Assembly: GCF_010389155.1 (NCBI RefSeq)
Contig: NC_057766.1
Span: forward strand, 40,619,516-40,683,515
DNA: 64,000 nucleotides
Direction of reading: 5' to 3'
Source: Erigeron canadensis
Lineage: Eukaryota > Streptophyta > Magnoliopsida > Asterales > Asteraceae
The position numbers and the translations under genes are program-made. Position 1 is the first letter of the stretch, and every line of letters begins with the position of its first letter. The notes beneath the pieces are model-generated. The model was not told where the DNA came from and searched no databases. It was given only the letters and a program-made list of their open reading frames with translations. This document shows, one piece after another, positions 35,962 to 47,104 of the stretch.

Positions 35962-36153
35962 CTATGTAAAACCTTCAACGGAGACTTCAGCTAGCTTTGA
36001 CAAATCCCAACCATTAGAAAAAAAGAAAATCACTAGTGGACCCACCAAAGAAGCATCATCACCTCCAATTTCCATTGATTGTAGACAATCAAGTAAAACA
36101 AAACTCGGATTTGTTGATACAAGCTTCTTTAGATGCCTGATATATTCCACCAT
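35962..36153 (-). other. Possible captured gene fragment inside the Mutator-like element
   Basis: An open frame of 63 residues (SFVLLDCLQSMEIGGDDASL, FFFSNGWDLSKLAEVSVEGF) sits just inside the left arm, with GC-rich CGTCGTCGTC DNA next to it. I do not recognise the protein. It could be a transduplicated host exon or chance. Confidence 0.3.
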
Positions 36154-36224
36154 CGTCGTCGTCGCCTTTCAGATCCGTCGTTGCTACTGCTGCTGTCGTT
36201 GTAGCCCTTCACATCCGCCGCTGT

Positions 36225-36775
36225 CAGTGGCGGAGCCAGAATTAATACTTTGGATGGGCCAAAATAAATTTTCAAAGCAATTTTTTGAAAATTTAGTATG
36301 CGTACGATGTTTATTAAATCATCAAAATCATTTAGGTGCTTATCATTATTTAACATTATTTTAATACGCGTTTGAATATCATATTGAACAGGCACAATTC
36401 TAGTCAGAGCATAAACAATATCAAAGGTAAACAAAAACAGTATAATAAATTGTGATAACATAAACTATTTATGAAAGATAGATTATAAATATAACATATA
36501 TGGTGCTAACTATTCGATTTCTTAGGAAAACTGTATGTCTTTGACATTTCAAACGTTGCGATCTCTAATTAAAAAAGATAGAGATTATTAAAAGTACCCT
36601 AATAATAGTATGCTAAATGGGACGAGACTTTTAATTTTAAATCTTACTGTAAAACAGGATAGGCCAAATCTTCTGATTTACTAGAATTTCACTAAACTTC
36701 TAGGTAATAAATTATTGATATCAAGCACCAGGATGGGCTTTGGCCCTCTCTAACCATCAAGTGGCTTCGCCACTG
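36225..36775. mobile_element. Non-autonomous hAT nested in the Mutator-like element
   Basis: Ends CAGTGGCGGAGCC and GGCTTCGCCACTG with exact 8-bp duplication GCCGCTGT (36217-36224 and 36776-36783). The ends match those of the hAT at 6740-7544. It is 551 bp with no transposase. Confidence 0.94.
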
Positions 36776-37467
36776 GCCGCTGTTTCCTTCGCCGTTCAGA
36801 TCCACAACCACAACACCATTCACCGTCGCCGACCTTCAGATCTGCCACCGTAGGGGAGTAACAAAAAAAAGATTGGGACCAAACCCTTTGTGTTTTTTCT
36901 TTCTTTTGTATACTAGAGTAACGTGAAAAAAGAGTGGGGGTGATGATGATTGACTGAGGAATGGAAAGCAAATAATGGGCTGGTGGGTATTATATATACA
37001 TACACATATATAGATTTAGTAGTAGTCATGTTGATAAGGAAGTATGGAAAGTTAGTGTGAGCATATATATAAAACAGCGTCGAGGATTTATGTCTAGAAA
37101 AACATTGTATAAAACAATAAATATACCCAGTTAATGTATATACACATATATATAATAGTTGTATATGAGTACTATAAGAAAAAGATATATAAAGATGGAA
37201 ATCAAAATTAATTATGTTTATGATATGTGTTGAAAAAAGTTTTTAGTTGCAAGAATGGTTTTTTTGCCTGAAAAGACTATATTATCTATCACATGTCTAG
37301 CATATGGACTGCTTAACGGAGTAAAATAAACGGAAAGTTAAGTTTGGACCAAGTTTGCCAAAAAGTTCCACTTATGGCACTGAAATCGCCACTTTGCACA
37401 TGTTTGGACCGGTATTGTAAATGGTGTGATATCACATAGACAAAAATGCATTTAGTTCTAAGAAAAA

Positions 37468-37818
37468 CTATATAGAGATTGTGTTGACTTCTTACCTCTT
37501 GGTAGCTAATAGATGTTGGACTTTTTTTACTTCGTGGGTAGACCGGAATGACAACCAGATCGATGCATTTGTGGTTGAGATTTTTGACTTTTATATTTCT
37601 CTCGTTTTACCTTTTAACTCGAAAATGACTATTTTTGACATGTATCTAATTCTTATTCAGGTCAAAGTTTCAAACAATATAAAAGCTGTAATATGCATGG
37701 AGATCAATTTGTCAAACAACATAAATTCCTTCATGAAAGTCAAAACTTGCTTTACTCGACCACGGTATAACCTACTCAGCTCCTCCTGTGATAGGAAGGC
37801 AACTTTATTTTAATTAAA
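37468..37818. other. Spacer between two transposons
   Basis: No gene or further element recognised. Confidence 0.5.
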
Positions 37819-38689
37819 CTAGGTGAAACCCGCGCGTTGCACCGGGCTATCTAGTTGTCTACCTGATTCATAGTAATTGGAATGGAACAAAAACAAACAT
37901 ATTTATTCCACCCACATAAAACGATTGTCAAAAACATTAACATCAACAAAATATCGGATGTCAAAACATGACATCAAAATCGAGGTCGAAAAAAATCCAA
38001 ATCTAAATGGAAAACAAAAGCATGATTCAATTAACCAACTACTCCAACACAAGTTACTACTCCTCGTCCCTTCATACTACTCGTCATCTATATCGATACG
38101 AAGTAATCGCCTTTACAACTTGTTCAGCAAACACTTATAGATTCAGGATCATCTTCAATTTCACTTGGGGGCGATTACTATGAAGACTTTCCACAGTGCT
38201 TAAAGTATCACCCACAATGGATATAAAATCCTAACAAATAATGTTATAATAGAGTTATTATATGATTTAATAGTAAAAAGAATTTAACATTAAAACGGAA
38301 GTCACACACGTAACATATGGAGTTCCCTTCGGGGGCTAGCAAAGATTTGGTTTTTGTTTTTCCTTTGCTACCTTTGCAGATGAAATCGTCGTAACCGGCT
38401 GTGTTTGGTCATACTAAGTTGATCCTTCACGATAAATACACACAACATGAATAAATATTTCAGATTTCTTACACATAGTTCATATAAATGATTTATATAT
38501 TGATACAATAAAGTAATACAGAATTACATAGACTACCATATGGGAATGGTGACACTACAACCCTTTCTGATCAACTTCGGAAAAATTATGAGACAAATGT
38601 GTAAGCCCTGTAACACAATAGGAAACAACTGTGAGTTATAATTATATCCAAATAGCATTATTGAAATGAATACCATTATATTATCCGAA

Positions 38690-39435
38690 CAACATACCGG
38701 AGTGAGAATTTGTGGCATTATACCAGTTACGTTTTCGTTTGTCTAATCTTGAGTCTGGAGCAATCGTAGGGTACAATTTAGCATAAATATTAATGGGTTT
38801 CGTACCACTAGTTTTAGAAGTCATATTCTCATTTGAAGATTTATCCCTTAAAGATGCACGATACTTATCCTTGATTGTAACGTATGGTCTGTAGGTACCG
38901 GAGTTTGAGTATTGTGTGTGCGCAATACTGTTACATTTGCTTCATATGACATATTTGTGACATCTGTAAGAGGTTTTAGGTGACTGTCACTTCGGGAACC
39001 TATACAGGAACGACATAACAGGATAATACTATATTTTAAGCATGACTAATATTCGATTGATCATATAACGAAAGGTAACGTAATAAAAAAAAATATCAGT
39101 AAGTATAATAGTCGGTTACTAAAGGAGTAAACATACCGATGTGAGGATTTCTAAACGCAACCTGTGATATCAATAGCTATGCCTTTGCGGCTTTGCCTTT
39201 GTCGAATGTAGATGATGGAGTCATTAAAGGGTAGGATTTTTCATAACTATTACCGATGGCTTAATCTGTGATATCCAGAATTGATGTACGCCAATCTTCT
39301 TGTCTGAAATGTATGGTCTCCATAATTCGGAGTTTGAGATTGTTTATGGACGACACATATAGATTTGTTTGAGAAAATGAATTCGTGACATCTCTTAAGT
39401 GACTGGAGGTGACTGACAGAACGGGAACCTATAGA
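38690..39435. repeat. Diverged direct repeat inside the Helitron, offset about 435 bp
   Basis: Two blocks share in the same order ACATACCG(G/A)(A/T)GTGAG, GGGTA(C/G)(A/G)ATTT, TGTATGGTCT, GGAGTTTGAG, GTGACATCT and GGGAACCTATA. Spacing and order show a tandem duplication of what were probably exons with their introns. Confidence 0.7.
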
Positions 39436-39909
39436 TGTATGGATTAAACAAAATATGAATAACTTTATATAGAGATTTAAGGTTCCATCGGGTTATACTC
39501 TTAAAAAAAATTACAATGGAGAACACCATCAAAGTATAGCATGGATGAAAATCAAGCCAATCACGATGACCAAGGTTTTATACTCGTTAGGCATTTGGTA
39601 TCCTCATAGGAGGTTTCCATTCTAAAACCAAAGTAGTTAAAACATCCGTAAGTAAACATCTGCATATGAGCTTGAGGTATAGACCTGAACTAATTTTTTT
39701 ATTGATACACGTATAACTACAGGATAACATTTAGAATATATAAATACATGGAGAGTAAACCTTGACAGAGCTGCGTCCAACTCCAATGTAGTTAGAATTC
39801 TGGGGAAGTGTATATGTGTCGGCTACAGGATAGACCATAACTCAGCAATAGAATACTAAAAAATAAATAATGGAACACTATTTATAACAATATCATGTTG
39901 GCAGAATGC

Positions 39910-40090
39910 TTATATTGTGTCGACATTAAAGGCCTTATTGAAAGCCACAATAGTCTAAGTATCATCGGTGAATGCGACGACAGTATAGTAATGAAAATTT
40001 CCGTCCCTATTATAAGTTTCAATCAGGAACTTGAACAGGAAAGATCTACCCACAATTTCGTTGAGCTCATCAGGGATTATACCAGGATCT
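39910..40090 (-). pseudogene. Replication protein A 70-kDa-like remnant in the Helitron
   Basis: Read on the minus strand, 40090-39910 gives IPDELNEIVGRSFLFKF, then YYTVVAFTDDT, a stop and TIVAFNKAF. This follows the pattern of the C-terminal OB fold of plant RPA1 (hydrophobic-P-E-E-L...G-K..LFKV...Y.V....DD). RPA-like genes are regular passengers of plant Helitrons. The frame is interrupted and the rest of the protein is not readable. Confidence 0.6.
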
Positions 40091-40281
40091 TCTATTTATC
40101 CTTTCCTAAGATCATGTGCACTCATTCAAATTAGTGTTATGACATGGTTGTCAAATAATATGAACGGTGTCAACCCACTATCATTCACGACACGGATATA
40201 GACTTTGAACCTAATACAACATAATTGCAAAACAAATGTAACTATAGTTTGAATATACATGAATCTTTAACATATAGAAAA

Positions 40282-40554
40282 GGGATAAGTATCCTATAAT
40301 GTAACAAGCTTTGAACGAATGTCTATGATGAGAAATAACTAAAGTTGTGTTCATTGTATGTAATAACTTTCAAGTCTTGTCTATTGTATGTATCCGACTT
40401 ATCAACAACTTACAAGTGACAGCTTAGATGGTTGCAACATATACCTGAATACATACAATAGACAGGATTGAAAGTTATTATATACAATGAACACAAATTT
40501 AGTTTTTTTACACTATAGACAGGATTGAAAGTTACATTCTAAAATACTTATCTC
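40282..40554. mobile_element. Foldback MITE nested in the Helitron, Mutator-like
   Basis: Ends GGGATAAGTATCC and ATACTTATCTC, long mirrored arms (TTCATTGTATGTAATAACTT and TATACAATGAACAC), flanked by TATAGAAAA at 40273-40281 and 40555-40563. The shared words and 9-bp duplication link it to the element at 35203-35492. Confidence 0.9.
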
Positions 40555-41653
40555 TATAGAAAAATGTATCATCCAATCTATGTTTTTTGTTAAAAATTGT
40601 TTTGCTGTGACATATTGTATATATTAATTGCATGTCGACTAATTCGTTCAACATCTACATCGTTTGTGTAGAATAAGAATTATCATGAACGTGCCATAGG
40701 GGGAATTTTCTTGATCCGCATGATTCCCCAATCCCATTACTTGCTGTTTCAGATAATTTTCAAGAAGACTTCAAAACCAAATAGAAAATCTTAAATGTAC
40801 ACAGAGATTCAATTAAAATGCGAAAAAAATGTATTTTCGTATTCAAAAAAACCTACAATTCATATTGGGAAAATATTATCCTCAAAAAGAAAAAACATCT
40901 ACATTTTGACGTTTTGTTCTCATATAAAGTCACGAATAACGCTAATCAAATAAACTATATGATACTGAAATCCCAATTCGATATCTCAAACGAATTTATA
41001 TTTGCAAAACGAATTTTGTATTGTTCTTACAATCACAAATCGAAATCACAAACAAACTTATATTTAGAAAACCCATACTAATATCCTATATATAAAACAA
41101 TATACATGATTTATATTTACAAACATACAAATTAAGATTATTTGAACTAATATACAGTTACATTAAACCAAACAAACATGAGATCGAAAAAACTAACCTC
41201 GATGAAAGGATCAGATCTCTTGAAATTGATAGTGGATATAATAAAAGTTTGAATGAAAGCCACGATCTGATGAATATATATCGATTTCATCCATTTAATT
41301 TAAAACCCTAAATCCAAATTTAGGGATTTCAATATGTAGGAAGCCGGAAAGAATTCTGGGTTACTAATCCCTCTCTCTATACTGATTGGGAACAAATTTG
41401 GGGTTATTGTTTCCTAAATTTGGGGTTCACGAGATTCAGGAGGTCACGGGTTGACCCCGCCTCCCATATATTTTTTAATTAAAACCGAATTTATAGCTTA
41501 TATTTGCTTAAGTGGACACTTCACATTGGCAAATATACTGCTTACGTGGCAGCTGACTTGTCAATCAAATCGTTCTGGTGACGCCACGTAGAAAAATATT
41601 AACGTGGCAGGCTCAGAGAGTATCACATGAGCACTTTCTGATAACCTTATATA

Positions 41654-41697
41654 TATAGATATAGATATAGATATAGATATAGATATAGATATAGATA
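41654..41697. repeat. (AGATAT)n microsatellite at the Helitron 5' end
   Basis: About seven AGATAT units directly abut the Helitron's minus-strand TCTATATAT terminus and may have grown from it. Confidence 0.88.
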
Positions 41698-43336
41698 ATA
41701 CTGGTTTAAATAAATTATAATTGTTCAGTGGGTTCGTAGATATTTAACTATAGAATATCCCTAAGGATCAAAACCTTGATGTTGATATATAAACTTGTTT
41801 ATGATAGTATGATATTAGTCAAAGCTAGCTTAGAATTAATAAACTTAAAGTTACATAAAAATCGTAACTTTATACGAATATACGATTGATAGAATCATGC
41901 TAGGATATGATTTAAGGAAAAGGTCTATGGTGGGTAAAATTAATGAAAAACACAAATCTACATTCTTTTCGATTTTGATATATAATAATACGTACTCGTA
42001 AGTCGTAATATAACTATACTTAATTATCCAAATTTCACAAACTTAAAAAGTCACATACAATTTTGCATTGTTACTAGCACACTTAGCAGGCACAACTGTT
42101 TTTAACTTCGAATTATTTAATCACACTGGCTTTTCAGTTTATCTATAAACCATGCCCAGTTGTGAATCTGCTCCTCACAACTTGTTACGGTTCAATTGTC
42201 TCCCGGTTCAAAGATTTTATTTGCACGACAAGCATGGTCATGAGGTCATCAACCGAAGTTAGACTCTAGGCTATGGTGGATGGATAGCGGGCCTTGACCC
42301 ATACTTGGGGGCTAACAATATGCATCTGGATACGGAAAGCAAAGAAACCCAATATGGACCAATAAGGCTGATTATTCTTATTCTTCATAAGTTCACACTT
42401 CAAACATTAGATTTGTATATTTGTATAGATCGTAGTTTAAAATTTTAAATATATTTTTCAATGTTAACATAGTCTATATCTTTACTTCTTTACTATTTTA
42501 TAAAACATTTTGGGTTTTTTTTTATATTTATGGTAGTCTTAAAATTAAGACTTTAAAATGTTTTTAATAATAAATTTAAAACAATTATTTTTTAACTCTT
42601 AAAATAATTACATTATCCCCTTTATATCAATACCCTACACCTCTCGCCGCCGTCAGCACCAGTAGCCACCATCATACCGCCACCGTGACCATCCACCGCC
42701 GCATCGCGCGGGCATCGGTCTAGGTTAACTCTTATGGAAGTGAGCTTTCTCTGGCACAATATGTACATAATACTTAATCAAATTATGCTGTTTAATCATG
42801 GGGGATTTTATTCAAAGATTCTAAATTTTTTTGACAGAACCTTAACATTTACCATGCTGACATGCAAGAAAAATTTCAATCTCAGTTTTATCAAAAGAAC
42901 TTTATAATTTTTAGACTAAGTAACCCTTTATAATTATTTAGTCATTAGTAAACTTTAGTGTTATGACTTACAAGATTTCTACAAGATGAACGGTTTTCAT
43001 TGCATAGTGAAAATAGACATCAATTTCTTGCACCACCATTACAATTAATTGAGGCGAAGTGTTAACATAATGTTAGCTTGATTTATCTAATTATAGTTGA
43101 GCAGAAATGTGACCATACTTGTTTTATTTATTCTTTTGCCTATCTGGTTACTATCTTGTTATTTATACTCAATTTTTTTGCCAATCACAACACAATACAC
43201 ATGATGCATAAAGATTTCTCGAAATAAACATATGGAAATTTGAATTTTAATGTCATACTCCGTATGTAATAGAGAGAGATTATAGAATAAGACGTATAGA
43301 AAACAGAACTATATATGATGTACAAGTAATATCTCG
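41698..43336. other. Intergenic with a short Helitron
   Basis: No gene is seen. A short plus-strand Helitron probably occupies about 42470-42723. It has CTTTACTATTTTATAAAAC near its start, a CCGCC-rich stretch, and ends CATCGCGCGGGCATCGGTCTAG, but the base after it is G rather than T. Confidence 0.5.
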
Positions 43337-44757
43337 TTAACCAAAAATAAAAGGTTTAATAGTCCCCAGAACATTTTTCACAGTCCAACCCATTTTACCA
43401 TGATCCATTTTCACCGTTCCATCATTTCCAGCAAGAACTCTATACTTATCTTACCTTGTAAAATTTGTACACTCAAAAGTCAAACCCTAAAGTCGCAGCC
43501 AATATTCTTTGTACATAATTCGCGACTTCGTGAGGACTTTTTCCGGACGTACATGTTTCCTCCAGTGGCAATTGGTTTAAAAACGTGACCTCATAAATAG
43601 GTCTTGGGTTCATAAAGAAAAAAACCGGGTCAAGCCCTTTCCAACCCCTGGCAGTTGTTGCATGAAACAACCCGACTCGATTGCAACAGGCACTATTCTA
43701 TCAGTTAGTTCCGCAAAAAGAGCACTGAAACGCAACAAAAATGGTTCTCTACAAGTTGTCCCTTCCGGGCATACTACCAAATCACCTTCCGATAACTCAT
43801 TTTTTATTCTTTTGGCATCCACATCCCGGATTCTGGTTAAACGGACGGTTGGGATAGGAGACAGGATTTCGGATAACCTTGAAATGGAGTAAGTGACGGC
43901 TGGGATTCGACGTTGGAGAACTGATGATAAAACGACAGGGTCCATTAGTGTACGGTGTGTGCATACGAAGAGCACCCCACCATTGGATTCAGGGGAAGGT
44001 GGGGGTGGCGGCGTACCATGGACTACAACTCTTCCACCGAATATGCTGGCTAAGTAAGGAGTCAGCCACATTGGGGAGATAAGGCCTATGATCATACGGC
44101 AAACTGCGAGTATGATACCAAATGGGATCCAGAGGAGGATCATCAGGGCTGCGGCTGGAGTTGGCCTCTTTACTAGACGGCCGTCATGGAAGATCACTGG
44201 CTCCGGTGATCTTGTGCCTTGATCATCATGGGTTGTATGGTTTCCGTGTTTTGTCACATAAGATGCATTTACTTGTTCCTGCATGTTTTGATACAGCATT
44301 AGTCTGAAACATCTTTATCATGATTAGATAATTAGATATCTGCAAATTATGGATTTACATATATTTTTAACTAATCAATTTTTTGTTCTTTGTTGTTGTT
44401 GTTGTTGTACAAAAATTAATCTTCTTTGAAAACACATTTACAGCACTTGATTTATTTCATTAATTACCTTGCACAAAGATAAGAATGAAGAACTGGAATG
44501 GTCGCTTTTTAGCCATAAACTAGGTTGTTGATCTCCAAACATGGCTGCAACACGTTCACGGACAGAGTCACCCATATCACTAGCCTCAGTTAAGCCCGTG
44601 GCAAACCCAAACCGATTAACATAGCCGGCCTTGGCTATGGGCAGTGTGGGCTTAAGCCCAGAACAACATATAGATTGGGGATTTGGGGGCAACAAGGTTT
44701 CAACCCAACTTATTATATACTTTGTACTAGGCTCATTATTAGTCTATTTGCTTATTA

Positions 44758-44928
44758 TCTCTACTCCCTAATAAAGCAATTTCCCCCTATTAAATATTTC
44801 TGTCTTTAAATACCTTATTTGTTCTTGGACTTTTTTATTTTTTTTTCTTTACGTAACTACCCAAAATCTTTATTAAAGCAGACAGCCTTCCCCACTATTG
44901 TCGCCGCATTGCGCAGGTACCATACTCG
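44758..44928 (+). mobile_element. Short Helitron nested in the hAT
   Basis: TCTCTACTCCC after A at the start, and CCGCATTGCGCAGGTACCAT at the end, the family signature. The last four bases are CTCG instead of CTRR, so it is probably mutated. Size 171 bp. Confidence 0.6.
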
Positions 44929-45119
44929 TTAACCCATCAAATGAGAAATATCAGGGTTTTAACTTATATTAAACAAATGTAGCACTGAGATTTCAAACTT
45001 CATTTAATTACTCGATTGTTTCTTCTCCTTCTTTCCATAGTTTGATCAGAATTCAAAAACTTCACCATTAATAATAAAAGTCCTCATTCTTTGTTTGTAA
45101 CTTGGTTAGCCATATAATT

Positions 45120-45124
<5 letters not shown>

Positions 45125-45157
<33 letters not shown>
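45125..45157. repeat. (TA)n microsatellite
   Basis: About sixteen TA units inside the hAT element. Confidence 0.9.
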
Positions 45158-45159
<2 letters not shown>

Positions 45160-45949
45160 TTTTCATAATGAAATCAATGTTATTTATATAATATCATGAG
45201 TCAAAAGTGATTCATTAGGTTAGCAATTTTTAAGTATTGAAAGTAGGTTTTAAAATAATGTATATTATGACAAAATAACTGAAGATTTTACATCAAAAAA
45301 GCATGTAAACATCACTTTAGGTGATTTGTATGTTGTAATTTCAATCCAAAGTTTAATCTCTTGAGTTGTAATTTACAACTTTTTATTTTTTTATAAATAA
45401 AATCGAACATGAGTCGCCTAGCTAGCTTGGTTAGTTTCCAAACCCATAAAAAAATTTGTGTTGTATTAGGACATGAGCATATCTTCTACCCTTGAGCCCT
45501 GAGCATCCGAATCCTCATGACCGGCCCTGCCGATTAACCACCAGTTCACTTCCAATAACATCATCAGCTCGTAGATGCTCCTTGACAAAACGCTCCACCA
45601 TAATCCTCGGCATCTTTGTCACCACAACCCGCCGCCTTTTCTCACCCGAATTAATAAACATCCTCCAAGCATCTAAATCAAGATCATCAAAACAAAACTT
45701 GGGCAAAACCGCTCTGGCCACAACGTCAATCTCGGATATGGGAACTCCGGCTGTGGCAACAAAAATGGCTAGCTTCACGCTTGCATCACACTTCTCGCAC
45801 ACATCTAGTAGTCTAATTACGGGCCAAAGTAGTAGCAAGAATGCGAAACGAATTAAACCAGATGCTTCAAAAGCTACTAGCATGAAATAACAGAAAGGGT
45901 CTTTGCTCTTTAAAAGGGTTCCTTCTAGATTGGATGCCACGGATTCCAT

Positions 45950-47104
45950 TCAAATCTCTCATAATTTGATAGATTAACGGATAGCTAATAATGCAGTTTA
46001 TCAGTTTATATCCACCATTAATATAGACAAACGGGCCGGGTCGTTTTCATCTTGAACTTTCCTAACTTTTTTTTATCTACATTTGCGTGTTCTTTCCATT
46101 TATTATAAGATACTACTCTAATTAATTAATATTCGTGTCATGTTGTCATTCACACTTACTACTACAAAGAAACTTACTACTCCTATAAACTATGATTTAC
46201 GCTTGTTTTTTTTATGTATTACAGAATTATATATCACATGAACGGGAAAGATGCGGTTGATTTAGAAAAATAAAAAAATAAATCTGTTTTGGTTAATTTA
46301 GTTAAAACAAATTTGTTATATCAAAATAAATTACGAATTGAATAGCTAGTGAACTGCTATAGTGGTTCAAGTAGAATTCCAGTCACTTTATTTGATACTA
46401 TCATCATTTTTTTTGAACGGCAACATAATATCATCATTAATTTGATGTATCAAACCTTCTTACTCTGATGCATATATATTATTATGAAGGAATGAATAAA
46501 GTTGATGTTATGTGGGTTACTAACCCCAACCACTTTAATTTGAATATTAAGTTATGAGAAATTGAACTTGACGTATGAGCTTTGTTTCCTTGTTCATCAA
46601 GTTTATCATCTTGGATATATATATTACTCTTCACGTTTCTCCATGTCAATCTGTTACTTTCTTACAAGTTTAAACAAACAGATATATGTAATCTACTATG
46701 GTCAAACAAACAACTTTTAAGTTTGACCGTTTACGTTGACTGCAATATTCGGGTAAAATAAGTAAAGCCGGGTTACAAAATAGCCCGGTTTATCCACTTC
46801 TCCATCAGTTCATCTTCAAACTATATATCAACTCCCCATGACTCGGTTTCCCGAATTTTCTTACCAAAAAATCTAATAAAAATTCAAGTAAGTTTCCATC
46901 CAATCATCCTTTATATTTATATTTAATTTTTAATTAATCCACATTCCATATACAGTATTAGTTCTGTGTATACTCTCTCTATATATATCATCTATAGTAT
47001 TTTTATATATTTTTTTTATTATATACATCATCTATAGTTGTTTCAAGTACAGAATATAGGATTTGGATTAATGCTGTAAAGTATGTGTTAGTTTGGAAGC
47101 TAAA
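45950..47104. other. Intergenic between two pseudogenes
   Basis: Holds the former GPAT5-like promoter. TTTTTTTTGAACGGCAAC near 46407 looks like the A-tail side of a lost LINE. A TA-rich, pyrimidine-rich stretch follows at 46975-47030. No gene is seen. Confidence 0.45.

Larger units (their letters stand above)
35643..37457. mobile_element. Mutator-like element with arms of about 150 bp
   Basis: The left arm (35643 to about 35800) and right arm (about 37300 to 37457) are inverted copies. Shared words include AAATGCATTTTTG, TGTGATATCACACCATTT, TTGGTCCAAACTTAACTTTC and CTCCGTTAA. Flanks carry CTAAGAAAAA at 35633-35642 and 37458-37467. No MURA-type transposase is seen. The interior holds GC-rich, CCG- and CGTCGT-containing DNA resembling captured gene pieces, and a younger hAT insertion. 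Confidence 0.9.
37819..41659 (-). mobile_element. Helitron of about 3.8 kb, minus strand
   Basis: On the minus strand the 3' end reads CCCGGTGCAACGCGCGGG (a stem-loop), then TTTCACCTAG before T. The 5' end is TCTATATATATAAGG at about 41659, followed by TTATCAGAAAGTGCTCATG. The interior is non-coding or decayed but holds an RPA1-like remnant (about 39910-40090), a pair of diverged direct repeats (about 38690-39005 and 39130-39435) and a younger MITE (40282-40554). No Rep/helicase motif is readable, so it is non-autonomous. The 5' limit is uncertain by about 40 bp because it merges into a microsatellite. Confidence 0.78.
44621..45530. mobile_element. Non-autonomous hAT inserted in GPAT5-like coding sequence
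   Basis: Exact 8-bp duplication CGATTAAC at 44613-44620 and 45531-45538. The ends (ATAGCCGGCC on the left, complement of GCAGGGCCGGTC on the right) are short imperfect inverted repeats. Removing the element and one duplication restores a continuous frame between VVN and the next codons, which fixes it as a simple insertion. It is 910 bp with no transposase, and contains a Helitron and a TA microsatellite. Confidence 0.9.
43337..45949 (-). pseudogene. GPAT5: GPAT5-like glycerol-3-phosphate acyltransferase, broken
   Basis: Exon 1 runs from ATG 45949 to 44468 (with a hAT element at 44621-45530 inside) and exon 2 from 44278 to TAA near 43337. The N-terminal HAD-like part carries LEGTLLKS in place of DxDGT, as in phosphatase-dead GPAT5. 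[19 protein letters not shown] precedes the insertion and GFATGLTEA follows it. Exon 2 holds GRLVKRPTP, the acyltransferase HRTLMDP (H-X4-D) and [19 protein letters not shown]. Damage beyond the hAT: a short deletion after IVPVAIES puts [14 protein letters not shown] in another frame, an extra T near the conserved GF(D/E)F, and TAA in place of Lys before DKYRVLAGNDGTV. Intact GPAT5 makes lysophosphatidic acid precursors for suberin in the ER. This copy should be inactive unless the lesions are assembly errors. Confidence 0.92.

Noticed and set aside
37481..37813. Open frame of 110 residues before the Helitron
   Set aside because: No domain, AT-driven codon choice, no supporting context.
39895..40134. 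Plus-strand frame of 79 residues in the Helitron
   Set aside because: It is the antisense shadow of the RPA1-like remnant read on the minus strand.
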